NCBI RefSeq assembly: GCF_002944315.1
Contig: NZ_CP024311.1
Span: 2,084,501 to 2,148,500 of the forward strand
Length of the DNA stretch: 64,000 bases
DNA from: Rhizobium sp. NXC24
GTDB lineage: Bacteria > Pseudomonadota > Alphaproteobacteria > Rhizobiales > Rhizobiaceae
Direction of reading: 5' to 3'
Part shown: one piece after another, positions 46,733 to 55,289 of the stretch
Numbering within the stretch: position 1 is the stretch's first letter
Layout: each line of letters starts with the position of its first letter
Position numbers and translations under genes: made by a program
The notes under the pieces: generated by a model
Seen by the model: the letters and a program-made list of their open reading frames with translations, nothing else
Database searches by the model: none
Told to the model about the DNA's origin: nothing

Positions 46733-48013
46733 ATGAACCCGATCCAAACCAAGCCTGCGGAGCAATCCGGCTCCGCCCGCATCGGCCTCGGCATCGTCGA
46801 ATTCATCATCACCATCGCATTGATGACGGCGAGCATCTCGATGGGCATAGACAGCATGCTGCCGGCCCTGCCGAATATCGGCCAATCGCTGGCAGTCGCC
46901 AATCCCAATGACACGCAATTGGTCATCGGCGTCTATTTCCTCGGCTTCGGTATCTGCCAGCTATTTTTCGGCAGCCTGTCCGACGCCTACGGCCGGCGGA
47001 ATATTCTCCTTGGCGGCCTCATCTTCTACACGGTAACGCTGTTCGCGGCGGCTTGGAGCGGCAGTCTCACAACGCTGCTTGTGTTGCGCTTCATCCAGGG
47101 CGTCGGTGCCGCCGCTGTTCGTATCACCACCTTGGCGATCGTGCGCGATTGCTTCGGCGGCCGCGAAATGGCGCGGGTCATGTCCTATGTGACCATCGTT
47201 TTCATGATCATGCCGATGGTAGCGCCCTCCGTCGGTCAGTTGATCGTCGCCCATTCGAACTGGCAGTGGATCTTCATCGCCTTGGGTATCGCAAGTGCCG
47301 TTCTCTTTCTCCTCGCGTTTTTTCGCATGCGGGAAACATTGCCTGACCATGAGCGTCTGCCGCTCTCGGTCACTTCGGTCATATCCGGCTTTAAGACTGT
47401 GCTGACCGACCGCATCACCTGCGGCTACATGATTGGCCTGACGCTCTTTACCGGCGTCATCTGCGCCTATGTCGTGTCGGTTCAGCAGGTATTCGGCGAG
47501 GTCTACGGGCTCGGCGAGTGGTTCCCGATCGCGTTTGCCGCGACGGCGGCGGGTACTGCGGTCGCACAATTCGCTAACGGCTATTTCGTTCGCAGCTTCG
47601 GCACGCGGCGCATTTCGCATGCGGCGATGATCATCTTCACGCTCCTCGGCGCCTTCGGCTATGTCGTCGGCATGACCGGTCAGCCGAGCTTTCAGTTCAC
47701 CTATGCGCTGATCTCGGTGATGCTGATGATGTTTGCGGTCATCACCACCAATTTCATGGCCATAAGCCTGGAGCCGATGGGGCATCTGGCGGGCACAGCC
47801 GCCGCCATTACCAGCTCCGTTTCCACCACCGGCGGCGTCGTGCTCGGCGGCATCGTCGGCCAGATGTTCGATGGAACCGTTCAGCCGCTGATTGCCGGTT
47901 TCACCGTTTTCGGTGCCTTGACGATTGTTGCAACGCTATGGGCAGAAAAGGGCAGGCTCTTTACCCATCCAGGCGACAGCCCGCAGCTCGAACCTGGCAT
48001 GGGTCACGTCTGA
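46733..48013 (+). CDS. MFS exporter, Bcr/CflA family (second of tandem pair)
   Basis: 426-residue paralogue of the preceding transporter, 13 bases after its stop and so co-transcribed. Same layout: SMGIDSMLPALPNIGQSLAV, LSDAYGRRNILLGGL (motif A), FIQGVGAAAVRITTLAIVRD and 12 hydrophobic segments. Motif A has YGRR where the first copy has FGRR. The two may form a heterodimer or simply differ in substrate. ATG 46733 (MNPIQTKP) chosen; an upstream in-frame ATG at 46679 lies inside the first gene. Confidence 0.88.
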   Translation: MNPIQTKPAEQSGSARIGLGIVEFIITIALMTASISMGIDSMLPALPNIGQSLAVANPNDTQLVIGVYFLGFGICQLFFGSLSDAYGRRNILLGGLIFYTVTLFAAAWSGSLTTLLVLRFIQGVGAAAVRITTLAIVRDCFGGREMARVMSYVTIVFMIMPMVAPSVGQLIVAHSNWQWIFIALGIASAVLFLLAFFRMRETLPDHERLPLSVTSVISGFKTVLTDRITCGYMIGLTLFTGVICAYVVSVQQVFGEVYGLGEWFPIAFAATAAGTAVAQFANGYFVRSFGTRRISHAAMIIFTLLGAFGYVVGMTGQPSFQFTYALISVMLMMFAVITTNFMAISLEPMGHLAGTAAAITSSVSTTGGVVLGGIVGQMFDGTVQPLIAGFTVFGALTIVATLWAEKGRLFTHPGDSPQLEPGMGHV

Positions 48014-48026
48014 GTGACCGTCTCTC

Positions 48027-48053
48027 AACGCGGCGATCAAATGTCGCCGCGTT
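48027..48053. repeat. Inverted repeat between convergent exporter and cyclase genes
   Basis: AACGCGGCGA and TCGCCGCGTT with a 7-base loop, 13 bases after the exporter stop and covering the last codons of the cyclase gene. Probably serves as transcript end for the plus strand; no T run. Confidence 0.55.
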
Positions 48054-48957
48054 GGCGCTTGACCCAGTGGATACCGGCAAGAACTGCCAGGCCCAAGAGC
48101 GGCCATATCACCCAGGGCGTGCCGTGCCATGACAGAAGGTTGATCCCCACGAGGCCGGCGCCGACCACTGCGAAAATGGCAAGGCGGCGATCGAATTGTG
48201 TGTTCGTTCGCGCCCAGCGAAGCCCCGCCGCCATAGCTATACCAAGCACGGGCCACGCCGCCCAAAACTCACCATGCCATGTCAGAATGTTGAGCACGAC
48301 CAAACCTGCAGCGATTACCGCAAGCACGCCGTAGCTCCGCTCGCCTCGTAACCTGGTTCCAACAATGGTCGTGGCCGCACTCGGCACTTGTTCGCGCACG
48401 CTGCGAGGGTTTGTCGATGCCGTGGCGGTTTGCGGTTCACCGATCCGCACCGCATAACTCGGCACGCCGCCATCGACATTCTTGACCTCGAGTTGGCCAA
48501 GAAAATCGAACCCAACAGCCACCTTGTTGCGGACCTGGTCGTAGACCGTATTCGAAATGACGATGCCGCCGGCCACCGCACATGCCTGAAGGCGGGCAGC
48601 GATGTTGACGCCGTCGCCGTAGATATCGTTGCCCTCGGCGATGACGTCCCCGAGATTGAGGCCTATGCGGAAAAGCATCTGCGTATCGGGGTCGCTGTTG
48701 GCATTATAGCCGGCAAGTTCGTTTTGGACGTCGATTGCCGCGCGCAAGGCCTCGACAACGCTGGGGAATTCGGCAAACACCCCGTCACCCCAGGTATTGA
48801 TCACCCGGCCGCCATGCGCTTCGATCAGTCGCGCCATGGCGTCGCGATATCGCTTCAGCGTTGCGAGTGTGCCTTCCTCGTCGTTCCGCATCAAGCGCGT
48901 ATAGTCTTGAACGTCGGCGGAAAAGATGGTCGTCAGCTTGCGGCTCGTTTCGGTCAT
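48037..48957 (-). CDS. Class III adenylate/guanylate cyclase with duplicated membrane tail
   Basis: 306 residues. The N-terminal 1-165 is a class III nucleotide cyclase domain with both metal aspartates (Asp15 in TIFSADVQDYTRLM; the second in INTWGDGVFAEF) and the GDVIAEGNDIYGDGVNIAAR block, so it should make cAMP (or cGMP). After a linker, about residues 206-300 hold two copies of a hydrophobic repeat, NILTWHGEFWAAWP and NLLSWHGTPWVIWP, each followed by LG-x-A and G-x-x-W. Catalytic domain first and membrane part last is the reverse of most membrane cyclases. Confidence 0.9.
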   Translation of the reverse strand: MTETSRKLTTIFSADVQDYTRLMRNDEEGTLATLKRYRDAMARLIEAHGGRVINTWGDGVFAEFPSVVEALRAAIDVQNELAGYNANSDPDTQMLFRIGLNLGDVIAEGNDIYGDGVNIAARLQACAVAGGIVISNTVYDQVRNKVAVGFDFLGQLEVKNVDGGVPSYAVRIGEPQTATASTNPRSVREQVPSAATTIVGTRLRGERSYGVLAVIAAGLVVLNILTWHGEFWAAWPVLGIAMAAGLRWARTNTQFDRRLAIFAVVGAGLVGINLLSWHGTPWVIWPLLGLAVLAGIHWVKRQRGDI

Positions 48958-49099
48958 CTCGCTTGTCCCAGCCGGAAATCCCGCCGAAGGGCGGTTGCAT
49001 AACGTGGGTGAAGATAATGTTCCGCTCGCGACTTTCCAAGGGGAATCACAGGTAGAAGCCGCGCCGCGGCATCCGCCTGACGCTGCGACAACCGCTATC

Positions 49100-49924
49100 T
49101 CAAATGGTGAAAACCTCTTGCCTCAAGAGTTCCCATGATGCTCTGTCCGGTGTCACCAATACGCCGCCCTCGACATGATGCGGCAGATAGGGCGAGCCGT
49201 CGAGGCGCCTGGCGTAAGCGCCCGCCTCCTCCGAGATCAGTACGCCAGCCAGATGATCCCAAGGCATCAGCTTGTTGTACATGAGATAATGAACGTGCCC
49301 GCCGGCAAAGGTGCGGTATTCATGGGCAGCGCAGCGGTAGTTGGTGAGAAAGCGCACTTTGGCGAGATTGCCCATGATCTCGGCTCGTTTGACCTTCGGG
49401 AGGTAGCCGGTGGAGGCCATGCCGACCATCTCTTCCAACGCAACCGGCGTTGCCACCGAGAGGCGCTGCGCCTCGCCGTCCGGCCGCCGGAGCCAGGCTC
49501 CGCCGCCCTTTTCCGCCAGCACCCAATCGTCTCCCATCGGATCGAAGATGATGCCGGCGACCGTCTCCCCCTTGGAGATCACCGAAGCCATGACGCCGAA
49601 TGCCGGAACGCCAGCGGCGAAATTGAATGTGCCGTCGACGGGATCGACGATGATGGCCAACTCCGCCCCATATATCTTGTCGAGCAGCGCTGGATCGGCC
49701 GCAACCGATTCCTCGCCGATGAAAAGCGCGTCGGGCCAAAGCTGTTTGACCTCCGCCTTGATCATCCGCTCGGCCTGTTCATCTGCTTCGGTCACGAGAT
49801 CAGTCGCCTCGCTCTTGGCGCGAACATCTTCGCTGCCGAGCCGGCGGAAGCGCGGCAGGATTTCCGTCTGCGCCGCACGGCGCAAAAGGTCGGCAAGGGT
49901 CGTAACGTCAACGGACGATGTCAT
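49100..49924 (-). CDS. Inositol monophosphatase family protein (copy 2)
   Basis: 274-residue Mg-dependent phosphatase of the inositol monophosphatase/FBPase-like fold. Metal sites: IGEESVAADP, IIVDPVDGTFNFAAG (D-P-x-D-G-T) and PWDHLAGVLISEEAGAYA. Substrates of family members include inositol phosphates, PAP and histidinol phosphate; which applies is unknown. It follows a clear paralogue by 18 bases in the same direction. Confidence 0.88.
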   Translation of the reverse strand: MTSSVDVTTLADLLRRAAQTEILPRFRRLGSEDVRAKSEATDLVTEADEQAERMIKAEVKQLWPDALFIGEESVAADPALLDKIYGAELAIIVDPVDGTFNFAAGVPAFGVMASVISKGETVAGIIFDPMGDDWVLAEKGGGAWLRRPDGEAQRLSVATPVALEEMVGMASTGYLPKVKRAEIMGNLAKVRFLTNYRCAAHEYRTFAGGHVHYLMYNKLMPWDHLAGVLISEEAGAYARRLDGSPYLPHHVEGGVLVTPDRASWELLRQEVFTI

Positions 49925-49942
49925 AATGCGGGTCCTTTCCTG

Positions 49943-50770
49943 TCAGCCACCAATGATCTCGCGGCGTATGATCCGCCAGCTTTCCTCATCCGGCGCCGAG
50001 ATAATGCCGCCAGTCGTTTCACCGGGACGATAGGGCGTACCGTCGAATTTTGCCGTAAAGCCACCGGCCTCCTGATGTACCAGCACTCCGGCAAGATGAT
50101 CCCAGGGCATCAGCTTCGGGTGACCATTGAAGTGAATCTTGCCCGAGGCGACCAGCCAATATTCGTAAGCCGAGCAGTTCAGTGAACGGGGCATACGCAC
50201 CTTCGCCATATTGGCGCTGACGCGCGAGCGGTCCGGCTCGTCCATATAGCTCCAGGATATCGAGCCCACCATCTCACTCAACGGTACTGCCGGCGCAACC
50301 GTGAGCCTGCTCACCTGCCCTCCCCGTCGCCGCTCGTAAGTGCCGGCGCCGCGCATGGCGGTCACCGTGTCGCCCAGCACGGGATCATGGATGATCCCGG
50401 CAATGGTCTCGCCCTTGGCAACAACGGCGAGGATCGTTCCGAAGGCTGGCAATCCGGATGCGAAATTGAGGGTGCCGTCCACGGGATCGATGACAAAGGC
50501 CAAATCCGCATCCGCCAGCGCCGGGACAACGGACCTGTCGGCCTCATAGGCCTCCTCGCCCACCACGAGCGCGCCGGGAAAGCGCGCTTTCAGCGCAGCC
50601 GTGATATGCCTCTCCGCCAACAGATCGGCCTCCGTCACTGGATCGACGGCCGAGGTCTTTTCAGAAATGTCGCCGACGCCAAGATTACGGAAGCGCGGCA
50701 GGATCTCACGCGCCGCAGCCTCGGCTACAGTCGCCATAAGAAATTCGAAGTCTGTATCGGAGAAGGTCAT
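49943..50770 (-). CDS. Inositol monophosphatase family protein (copy 1)
   Basis: 275-residue paralogue of the next gene, with VGEEAYEADR, FVIDPVDGTLNFASGLPAFG and PWDHLAGVLVHQEAGGF. ATG 50770 (MTFSDTDF) is chosen; the frame extends upstream without similarity. Side by side, both proteins share the signature ILPRFR-x-LG near residue 25 and the aromatic AYEYWLVASGK/AHEYRTFAGGH region, which shows a tandem duplication with divergence. Confidence 0.88.
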   Translation of the reverse strand: MTFSDTDFEFLMATVAEAAAREILPRFRNLGVGDISEKTSAVDPVTEADLLAERHITAALKARFPGALVVGEEAYEADRSVVPALADADLAFVIDPVDGTLNFASGLPAFGTILAVVAKGETIAGIIHDPVLGDTVTAMRGAGTYERRRGGQVSRLTVAPAVPLSEMVGSISWSYMDEPDRSRVSANMAKVRMPRSLNCSAYEYWLVASGKIHFNGHPKLMPWDHLAGVLVHQEAGGFTAKFDGTPYRPGETTGGIISAPDEESWRIIRREIIGG

Positions 50771-50859
50771 CGGTGGCCTTTGTCTGAAGAGAAGCCTCCT
50801 CTTATGCCCGATTCGATGAAGCCAATATGGCAAAACCGATTAAATCCGACGACCGCAGC

Positions 50860-51732
50860 TCAGGTGCTTTTCGTCATCAACGCGGCAAAATCGAAAAGCT
50901 TGGGGTCGAGCAGGTGCGACGGGTTCACATGCGCCAGTGCCCGCAGCATCGTATCCTTGCGACCTGGCATGCGGCGTTCGATATCGGCCAGCATGTCCTT
51001 CATCGCATTGCGTTGGAGACCGTCCTGCGAGCCGCAGAGATCGCAAGGGATGATCGGGAACTGCATGGCGGCGGCAAATTTGGCGAGATCGTCTTCGGCA
51101 GCATAAGCGAGCGGACGCAGCACCATCAGGTCGCCCTCGTCGTTCAAGAGCTTCGCCGGCATCGAGGCCAGCCGACCGCCGTGGAAGAAATTCATGAAGA
51201 AGGTTTCGAGGATGTCCTCACGATGATGACCGAGCACCAGGGCATCACAGCCCTCTTCACGGGCGATGCGATAGAGATTGCCGCGGCGCAGGCGTGAACA
51301 GAGTGAGCAATAGGTGGCGCCCTCCGGCACCTTTTCCTTCACGATCGAATAGGTATCGCGATATTCGATCCGGTGTTGAACACCGATTTTTGTCAGATAC
51401 TCCGGCAGGACATGCTTCGGAAAATTCGGCTGGCCCTGGTCGAGATTGCAGGCGATCAGCTCCACCGGCAGCAGGCCGCGCCATTTCAGATCGAGCAGGA
51501 TCGACAGCAACCCATAGGAATCCTTGCCGCCGGATAGGCCGACCAACCAGCGCCGCTGGCCCTTCAGCATCTGGAAATCTTCGAGCGCCTGACGCACCTG
51601 GCGCAGCAGGCGCTTGCGCAGCTTGTTAAAGGAGACCGACCGCGGCGCATTGGCAAACAGTGGATGGACGGCAACATCGCCATCCTCAGCTTCGATATCG
51701 AGCTCGTCTGCCACTGTCGTTGCGATATTCAT
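50860..51732 (-). CDS. ttcA: tRNA 2-thiocytidine biosynthesis protein TtcA
   Basis: Fe-S-dependent PP-loop enzyme thiolating cytidine 32 of tRNA. 290 residues: PP-loop [19 protein letters not shown], cluster cysteines in [13 protein letters not shown] and in [14 protein letters not shown], and [18 protein letters not shown]. It depends on the Fe-S supply made by the suf operon of this window. The C-terminal [21 protein letters not shown] motif is typical. It lies between glsA and the phosphatase pair, all minus strand. Confidence 0.95.
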   Translation of the reverse strand: MNIATTVADELDIEAEDGDVAVHPLFANAPRSVSFNKLRKRLLRQVRQALEDFQMLKGQRRWLVGLSGGKDSYGLLSILLDLKWRGLLPVELIACNLDQGQPNFPKHVLPEYLTKIGVQHRIEYRDTYSIVKEKVPEGATYCSLCSRLRRGNLYRIAREEGCDALVLGHHREDILETFFMNFFHGGRLASMPAKLLNDEGDLMVLRPLAYAAEDDLAKFAAAMQFPIIPCDLCGSQDGLQRNAMKDMLADIERRMPGRKDTMLRALAHVNPSHLLDPKLFDFAALMTKST

Positions 51733-51792
51733 CTTGTCATACCTCGGCCATCGCCACGCTGATACCAGAAAGCGCGGCGGGAAGACACCATA

Positions 51793-52722
51793 TCAATCAC
51801 CGAAGACCGACCATCCGGTATGGGCGGCGAGCATTTCCAGCGCCACCGCGCCAAGCTGCGAATTGCCGACCTTGTTCAGCCCCGGCGACCAGACGGCAAT
51901 CGAGCCGATACCCGGCGCCACCGCGAGAATGCCGCCGCCGACGCCGCTCTTACCGGGCAAGCCGACATGATAGGCGAAATCACCGGAACCGTCATAATGG
52001 CCGCATGTCAGCATCAGCGCATTGATGCGCCGCGCCCGCTTCGGCGAAACGACGGAGTGGCCGGTGATCGGATTGCTGCCGCGGGCCGCGAGATAAAGCC
52101 CCGCCTTGGCCAGTTGCTCGCAAGTCATCGACAGGGCGCATTGATGGAAATAGACGCCAAGTACGTGCTCGACGGGATGATCGAGATTGCCGTAGGCGCG
52201 CATGAAATTGGCGAGCGCGACGTTGCGGAAACCGGTCTGCGTCTCCGAGCGCGCCACCTTGTCGTCAATGGTGATGGACTCGTCATCGGCAACGTAGCGC
52301 ACGAAGCGCAACAGCTCGCCGATCGCCTCTCGCGGCGCATGGCCGGAGAGCACGATATCGCTGACGGCGATCGCCCCGGCATTGATGAAGGGATTGCGCG
52401 GTATTCCCTCCTCACGCTCGAGCTGGACGATGGAATTGAAGGCAGTACCGGACGGTTCGCGCCCGACCCGCTTCCATAGGCCTTCACCCACCTTGCCCAA
52501 CGCCAAGGTCAACATGAAGACCTTGGAGATGCTCTGAATGGAAAAGGGAATATCGGCATTGCCGACGCTGCGGACATTACCGTCCACCGTCGCAATCGCC
52601 ATGCCGAACTGGTTCGGATCGACTTTGGCGAGCTCAGGAATATAGTCGGCGACCTTGCCTTCGCCGAGGCGCGGCAAAAGCTCCGCATGGATGCTGTCGA
52701 GAATTGCCTGCAAATCGCTCAT
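51793..52722 (-). CDS. glsA: Glutaminase
   Basis: Serine-dependent beta-lactamase-fold glutaminase, glutamine to glutamate plus ammonia. 309 residues. The Ser-x-x-Lys motif is in [45 protein letters not shown] and [17 protein letters not shown] complete the family blocks. ATG 52722 (MSDLQAIL) is preferred to 52740. The start lies only 17 bases from the rpsD terminator hairpin, so the promoter would overlap that hairpin or read-through from rpsD is used. Confidence 0.96.
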   Translation of the reverse strand: MSDLQAILDSIHAELLPRLGEGKVADYIPELAKVDPNQFGMAIATVDGNVRSVGNADIPFSIQSISKVFMLTLALGKVGEGLWKRVGREPSGTAFNSIVQLEREEGIPRNPFINAGAIAVSDIVLSGHAPREAIGELLRFVRYVADDESITIDDKVARSETQTGFRNVALANFMRAYGNLDHPVEHVLGVYFHQCALSMTCEQLAKAGLYLAARGSNPITGHSVVSPKRARRINALMLTCGHYDGSGDFAYHVGLPGKSGVGGGILAVAPGIGSIAVWSPGLNKVGNSQLGAVALEMLAAHTGWSVFGD

Positions 52723-52738
52723 CGGACGCTCCAAAGAC

Positions 52739-52767
52739 AAAAAAGCCGCTCGAAAAGAGCGGCTTTT
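52739..52767 (-). terminator. Terminator of rpsD
   Basis: Read on the minus strand, an 11-bp stem (AAAAGCCGCTC / GAGCGGCTTTT with 5-base loop) ends in a six-T run, 27 bases after the rpsD stop. Confidence 0.9.
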
Positions 52768-52793
52768 GCATTCGCAAGAAAGATATCCGCCTA

Positions 52794-53411
52794 TTAACGC
52801 GAATAGAATTCGACGACCAGATGCGGTTCCATGACGACCGGGTACGGTACGTCGCCGAGAGCCGGAACGCGAGCGAAGGTCGCAACCATCTTGTTGTGGT
52901 CGGCTTCGACGTAGTCCGGAACGTCGCGCTCAGCGAGAGCCACCGATTCCAGAACGGTGACGAGCTGCTTGGACTTTTCGCGAACTTCGATAACGTCGCC
53001 AGCCTTGCAGCGGTAGGAACCGATGTTGACGCGAACGCCGTTTACGGTGACGTGGCCATGGTTGACGAACTGACGGGCAGCGAAGACAGTCGGAACGAAC
53101 TTGGCGCGGTAGACGATCGCGTCGAGGCGCGATTCGAGAAGGCCGATCAGGTTTTCCGAGGTGTCGCCCTTGCGGCGGTTGGCTTCGTCGAAGATGGCGC
53201 GGAACTGCTTTTCACGCAGGTCGCCGTAATAGCCCTTCAGCTTCTGCTTTGCGCGGAGCTGCACGCCGAAGTCGGAGAGCTTGCCCTTGCGACGCTGGCC
53301 GTGCTGGCCCGGGCCGTATTCGCGGCGGTTAACCGGGGACTTCGGACGGCCCCAGATGTTCTCGCCCATACGGCGGTCAATTTTGTACTTGGACGATTCG
53401 CGCTTGCTCAT
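52794..53411 (-). CDS. rpsD: 30S ribosomal protein S4
   Basis: Primary 16S rRNA-binding protein of the small subunit. 205 residues: [20 protein letters not shown], then [20 protein letters not shown], the S4 domain [20 protein letters not shown] then [20 protein letters not shown], and the terminal [11 protein letters not shown]. It stands alone, outside the rpoA (alpha) operon, as in other rhizobia. ATG 53411 follows AAAGGAAAT. It has a strong -35 promoter and a long leader with a nested inverted repeat. Confidence 0.98.
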   Translation of the reverse strand: MSKRESSKYKIDRRMGENIWGRPKSPVNRREYGPGQHGQRRKGKLSDFGVQLRAKQKLKGYYGDLREKQFRAIFDEANRRKGDTSENLIGLLESRLDAIVYRAKFVPTVFAARQFVNHGHVTVNGVRVNIGSYRCKAGDVIEVREKSKQLVTVLESVALAERDVPDYVEADHNKMVATFARVPALGDVPYPVVMEPHLVVEFYSR

Positions 53412-53499
53412 CGCATTTCCTTTCAAAGTGTTGAGCGGCCCGTTGCCAAGCCGCGAAGGAAACACGCCCTCCTCTGAACTCCGTTTTCGAGCTCTGACA

Positions 53500-53529
53500 G
53501 GTCTCTCACGTTAGCGAACGGACGAGACC
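53500..53529 (-). promoter_or_regulatory. Nested inverted repeat in the rpsD leader
   Basis: GGTCTC/GAGACC encloses CGTT-AGCG-AACG (53509-53520), giving a two-part hairpin 89 bases before the rpsD start and inside the predicted transcript. It is a candidate site for S4 autoregulation. Confidence 0.4.
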
Positions 53530-53580
53530 ACGGGACATGTCAAATGAAACACCGGACATTTCTGCCCGGCGTTGGCGCGG

Positions 53581-53609
53581 TCTGTAAGGGGTCGTCATGA
53601 AAATGTCAA
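53581..53609 (-). promoter_or_regulatory. Predicted rpsD promoter
   Basis: Minus strand TTGACA (53604-53609), 17 bases, TACAGA (53581-53586). Perfect -35. It overlaps none of the HerA-like gene, which ends at 53644. The leader would be about 165 bases. Confidence 0.6.
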
Positions 53610-53643
53610 CAGCGCCAGACGCGCTTGTGCAAGATTACAGCAG

Positions 53644-55161
53644 CTATTCCGCCGCCGCCTGTTCGCTGCTATCCAGATCAGGCGCATTGGCGTCGCCTGG
53701 CGCAGTCTGGGAACCCATATCCGGGAAAGCGACGATGCGCTTGCCGGAAAAGTCCGTATGGACGACGACGCTGCCTTGTTCTTCGAAATAGCTGAGCAGG
53801 CGCCGGGCGCGGCGGGCCGAGTGGGTGCCGTAGGCGCGGGCGATGCGGGCGTCGGATGGACATGGCTCACCACAGATGGCCGCCTTGGCAAGCATCAGGA
53901 AAACACCCTGCAGATCGTCGGTAACGCTGGAGGAGAGTGACAGCGCGGTTGCCCAGGCATCCGTCGCCATCGTCGCCTCATCGGCGCCGGAGCGCACGAT
54001 CGCGACGCGTCGGCGAAACTCCGGCAGCGATATCGGCACACCCGGTACGCGACGCATGCGCAGCCGCACGAGGAACTCCTGATAGAGCACCGAATCCGTG
54101 CGGAAGGCCGAGGCTGAGTCATCGAGAATTTCCGAGAGCACGGCACTCACCCGCGCCTCGCGGTCCTCAGGCGATAATTCCGGCTGGCTGACCTTCGGTT
54201 CAGCCGGCGCGGCGCCGGCCGCAGGCGCGGAGCGGGAGAGCTCCGCCAGGATATCCGTCGTCGGACGTGGCGCAGGCGCAGCGCGACGAACGACCGGCCG
54301 TGAGAATTCCTCCGGATCCGGCGTGAAGATCAAATCCTCCACGTCCTGCGGCGCATCCGGCAGCGGCATCAGCTTGGGGCTGGAGGAGCGCGCCGACGTT
54401 TCAACCGCGCCGATGGTGATCGGCAGCGGCCGGCGCGACAGAGCCGGACCGAGCGCGACGAAATTGCCGCGCTTCAGGTCACGGAACATTTCCGCCTGCC
54501 TGCGGTCCATGCCGAGAAGGTCGGCGGCGCGGGCCATGTCAATATCAAGGAAGGTACGCCCCATCAGGAAGTTGGACGCCTCGGCCGCAACGTTCTTGGC
54601 AAGCTTCGCCAGGCGTTGTGTGGCGATGACGCCGGCAAGCCCGCGCTTACGGCCACGGCACATCAGGTTGGTCATGGCGCCGAGCGACATCTTGCGCGCG
54701 TCTTCGGAGACGTCGCCGCCGACGGAAGGGGCAAACATCTGCGCCTCGTCGACGACGACGAGCACCGGATACCAATATTCGCGATCGGCATCGAACATAC
54801 CGTTGAGGAAAGCGGCCGCGGCGCGCATCTGCTGCTCAATATCGAGCCCTTCGAGCGTCAGCACGCAGGAAACACGATGTTGGCGGATACGGTTGGCGAT
54901 TCCGGCAAGTTCGGCCTCGGTGCGCTCGCCGTCCACCACCACATGGCCGAACTTGTCGGCCAGCGTGACGAAATCACCTTCGGGATCGATGATGACCTGC
55001 TGTACCCACTGCGCCGACTGCTCCAGCAGACGCCGCAACAGATGCGATTTCCCGGAGCCGGAATTGCCCTGCACAAGGAGACGGGTCGCCAGCAGCTCCT
55101 CGATATCGAGTTGGGCGCTGGTCCCGCCGGACGCCGTTCCCATGTCGATGCCGACCTGCAA
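53644..55161 (-). CDS. HerA-like DUF87 ATPase
   Basis: 505-residue P-loop ATPase of the HerA/FtsK superfamily. Walker A VQGNSGSGKSHLLRR (GNSGSGKS at 32-39), Walker B VLVVVDEAQMFAPS, and IATQRLAKLAKNVAAEASNF, the HerA-type sensor block. The last 200 residues are family-unknown with a probable winged-helix (SDARIARAYGTHSARRARRL). The TTG at 55161 is taken as start because AAAGGGG lies seven bases before it; ATG 55143 is the alternative. HerA enzymes move DNA, often with a nuclease partner, but none is adjacent. Confidence 0.85.
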   Translation of the reverse strand: MQVGIDMGTASGGTSAQLDIEELLATRLLVQGNSGSGKSHLLRRLLEQSAQWVQQVIIDPEGDFVTLADKFGHVVVDGERTEAELAGIANRIRQHRVSCVLTLEGLDIEQQMRAAAAFLNGMFDADREYWYPVLVVVDEAQMFAPSVGGDVSEDARKMSLGAMTNLMCRGRKRGLAGVIATQRLAKLAKNVAAEASNFLMGRTFLDIDMARAADLLGMDRRQAEMFRDLKRGNFVALGPALSRRPLPITIGAVETSARSSSPKLMPLPDAPQDVEDLIFTPDPEEFSRPVVRRAAPAPRPTTDILAELSRSAPAAGAAPAEPKVSQPELSPEDREARVSAVLSEILDDSASAFRTDSVLYQEFLVRLRMRRVPGVPISLPEFRRRVAIVRSGADEATMATDAWATALSLSSSVTDDLQGVFLMLAKAAICGEPCPSDARIARAYGTHSARRARRLLSYFEEQGSVVVHTDFSGKRIVAFPDMGSQTAPGDANAPDLDSSEQAAAE

Positions 55162-55289
55162 TGCACTACCCCTTTGACAAGACTCAAATGTGAAGACGCC
55201 CATCTTTCAGAAACAGGGCGTCCCCGTCTATCAAAGATTTCCAAGCTTCGCGTCCGTGGATTGAAAAAACCCACAGGCAATTGCGGGGC

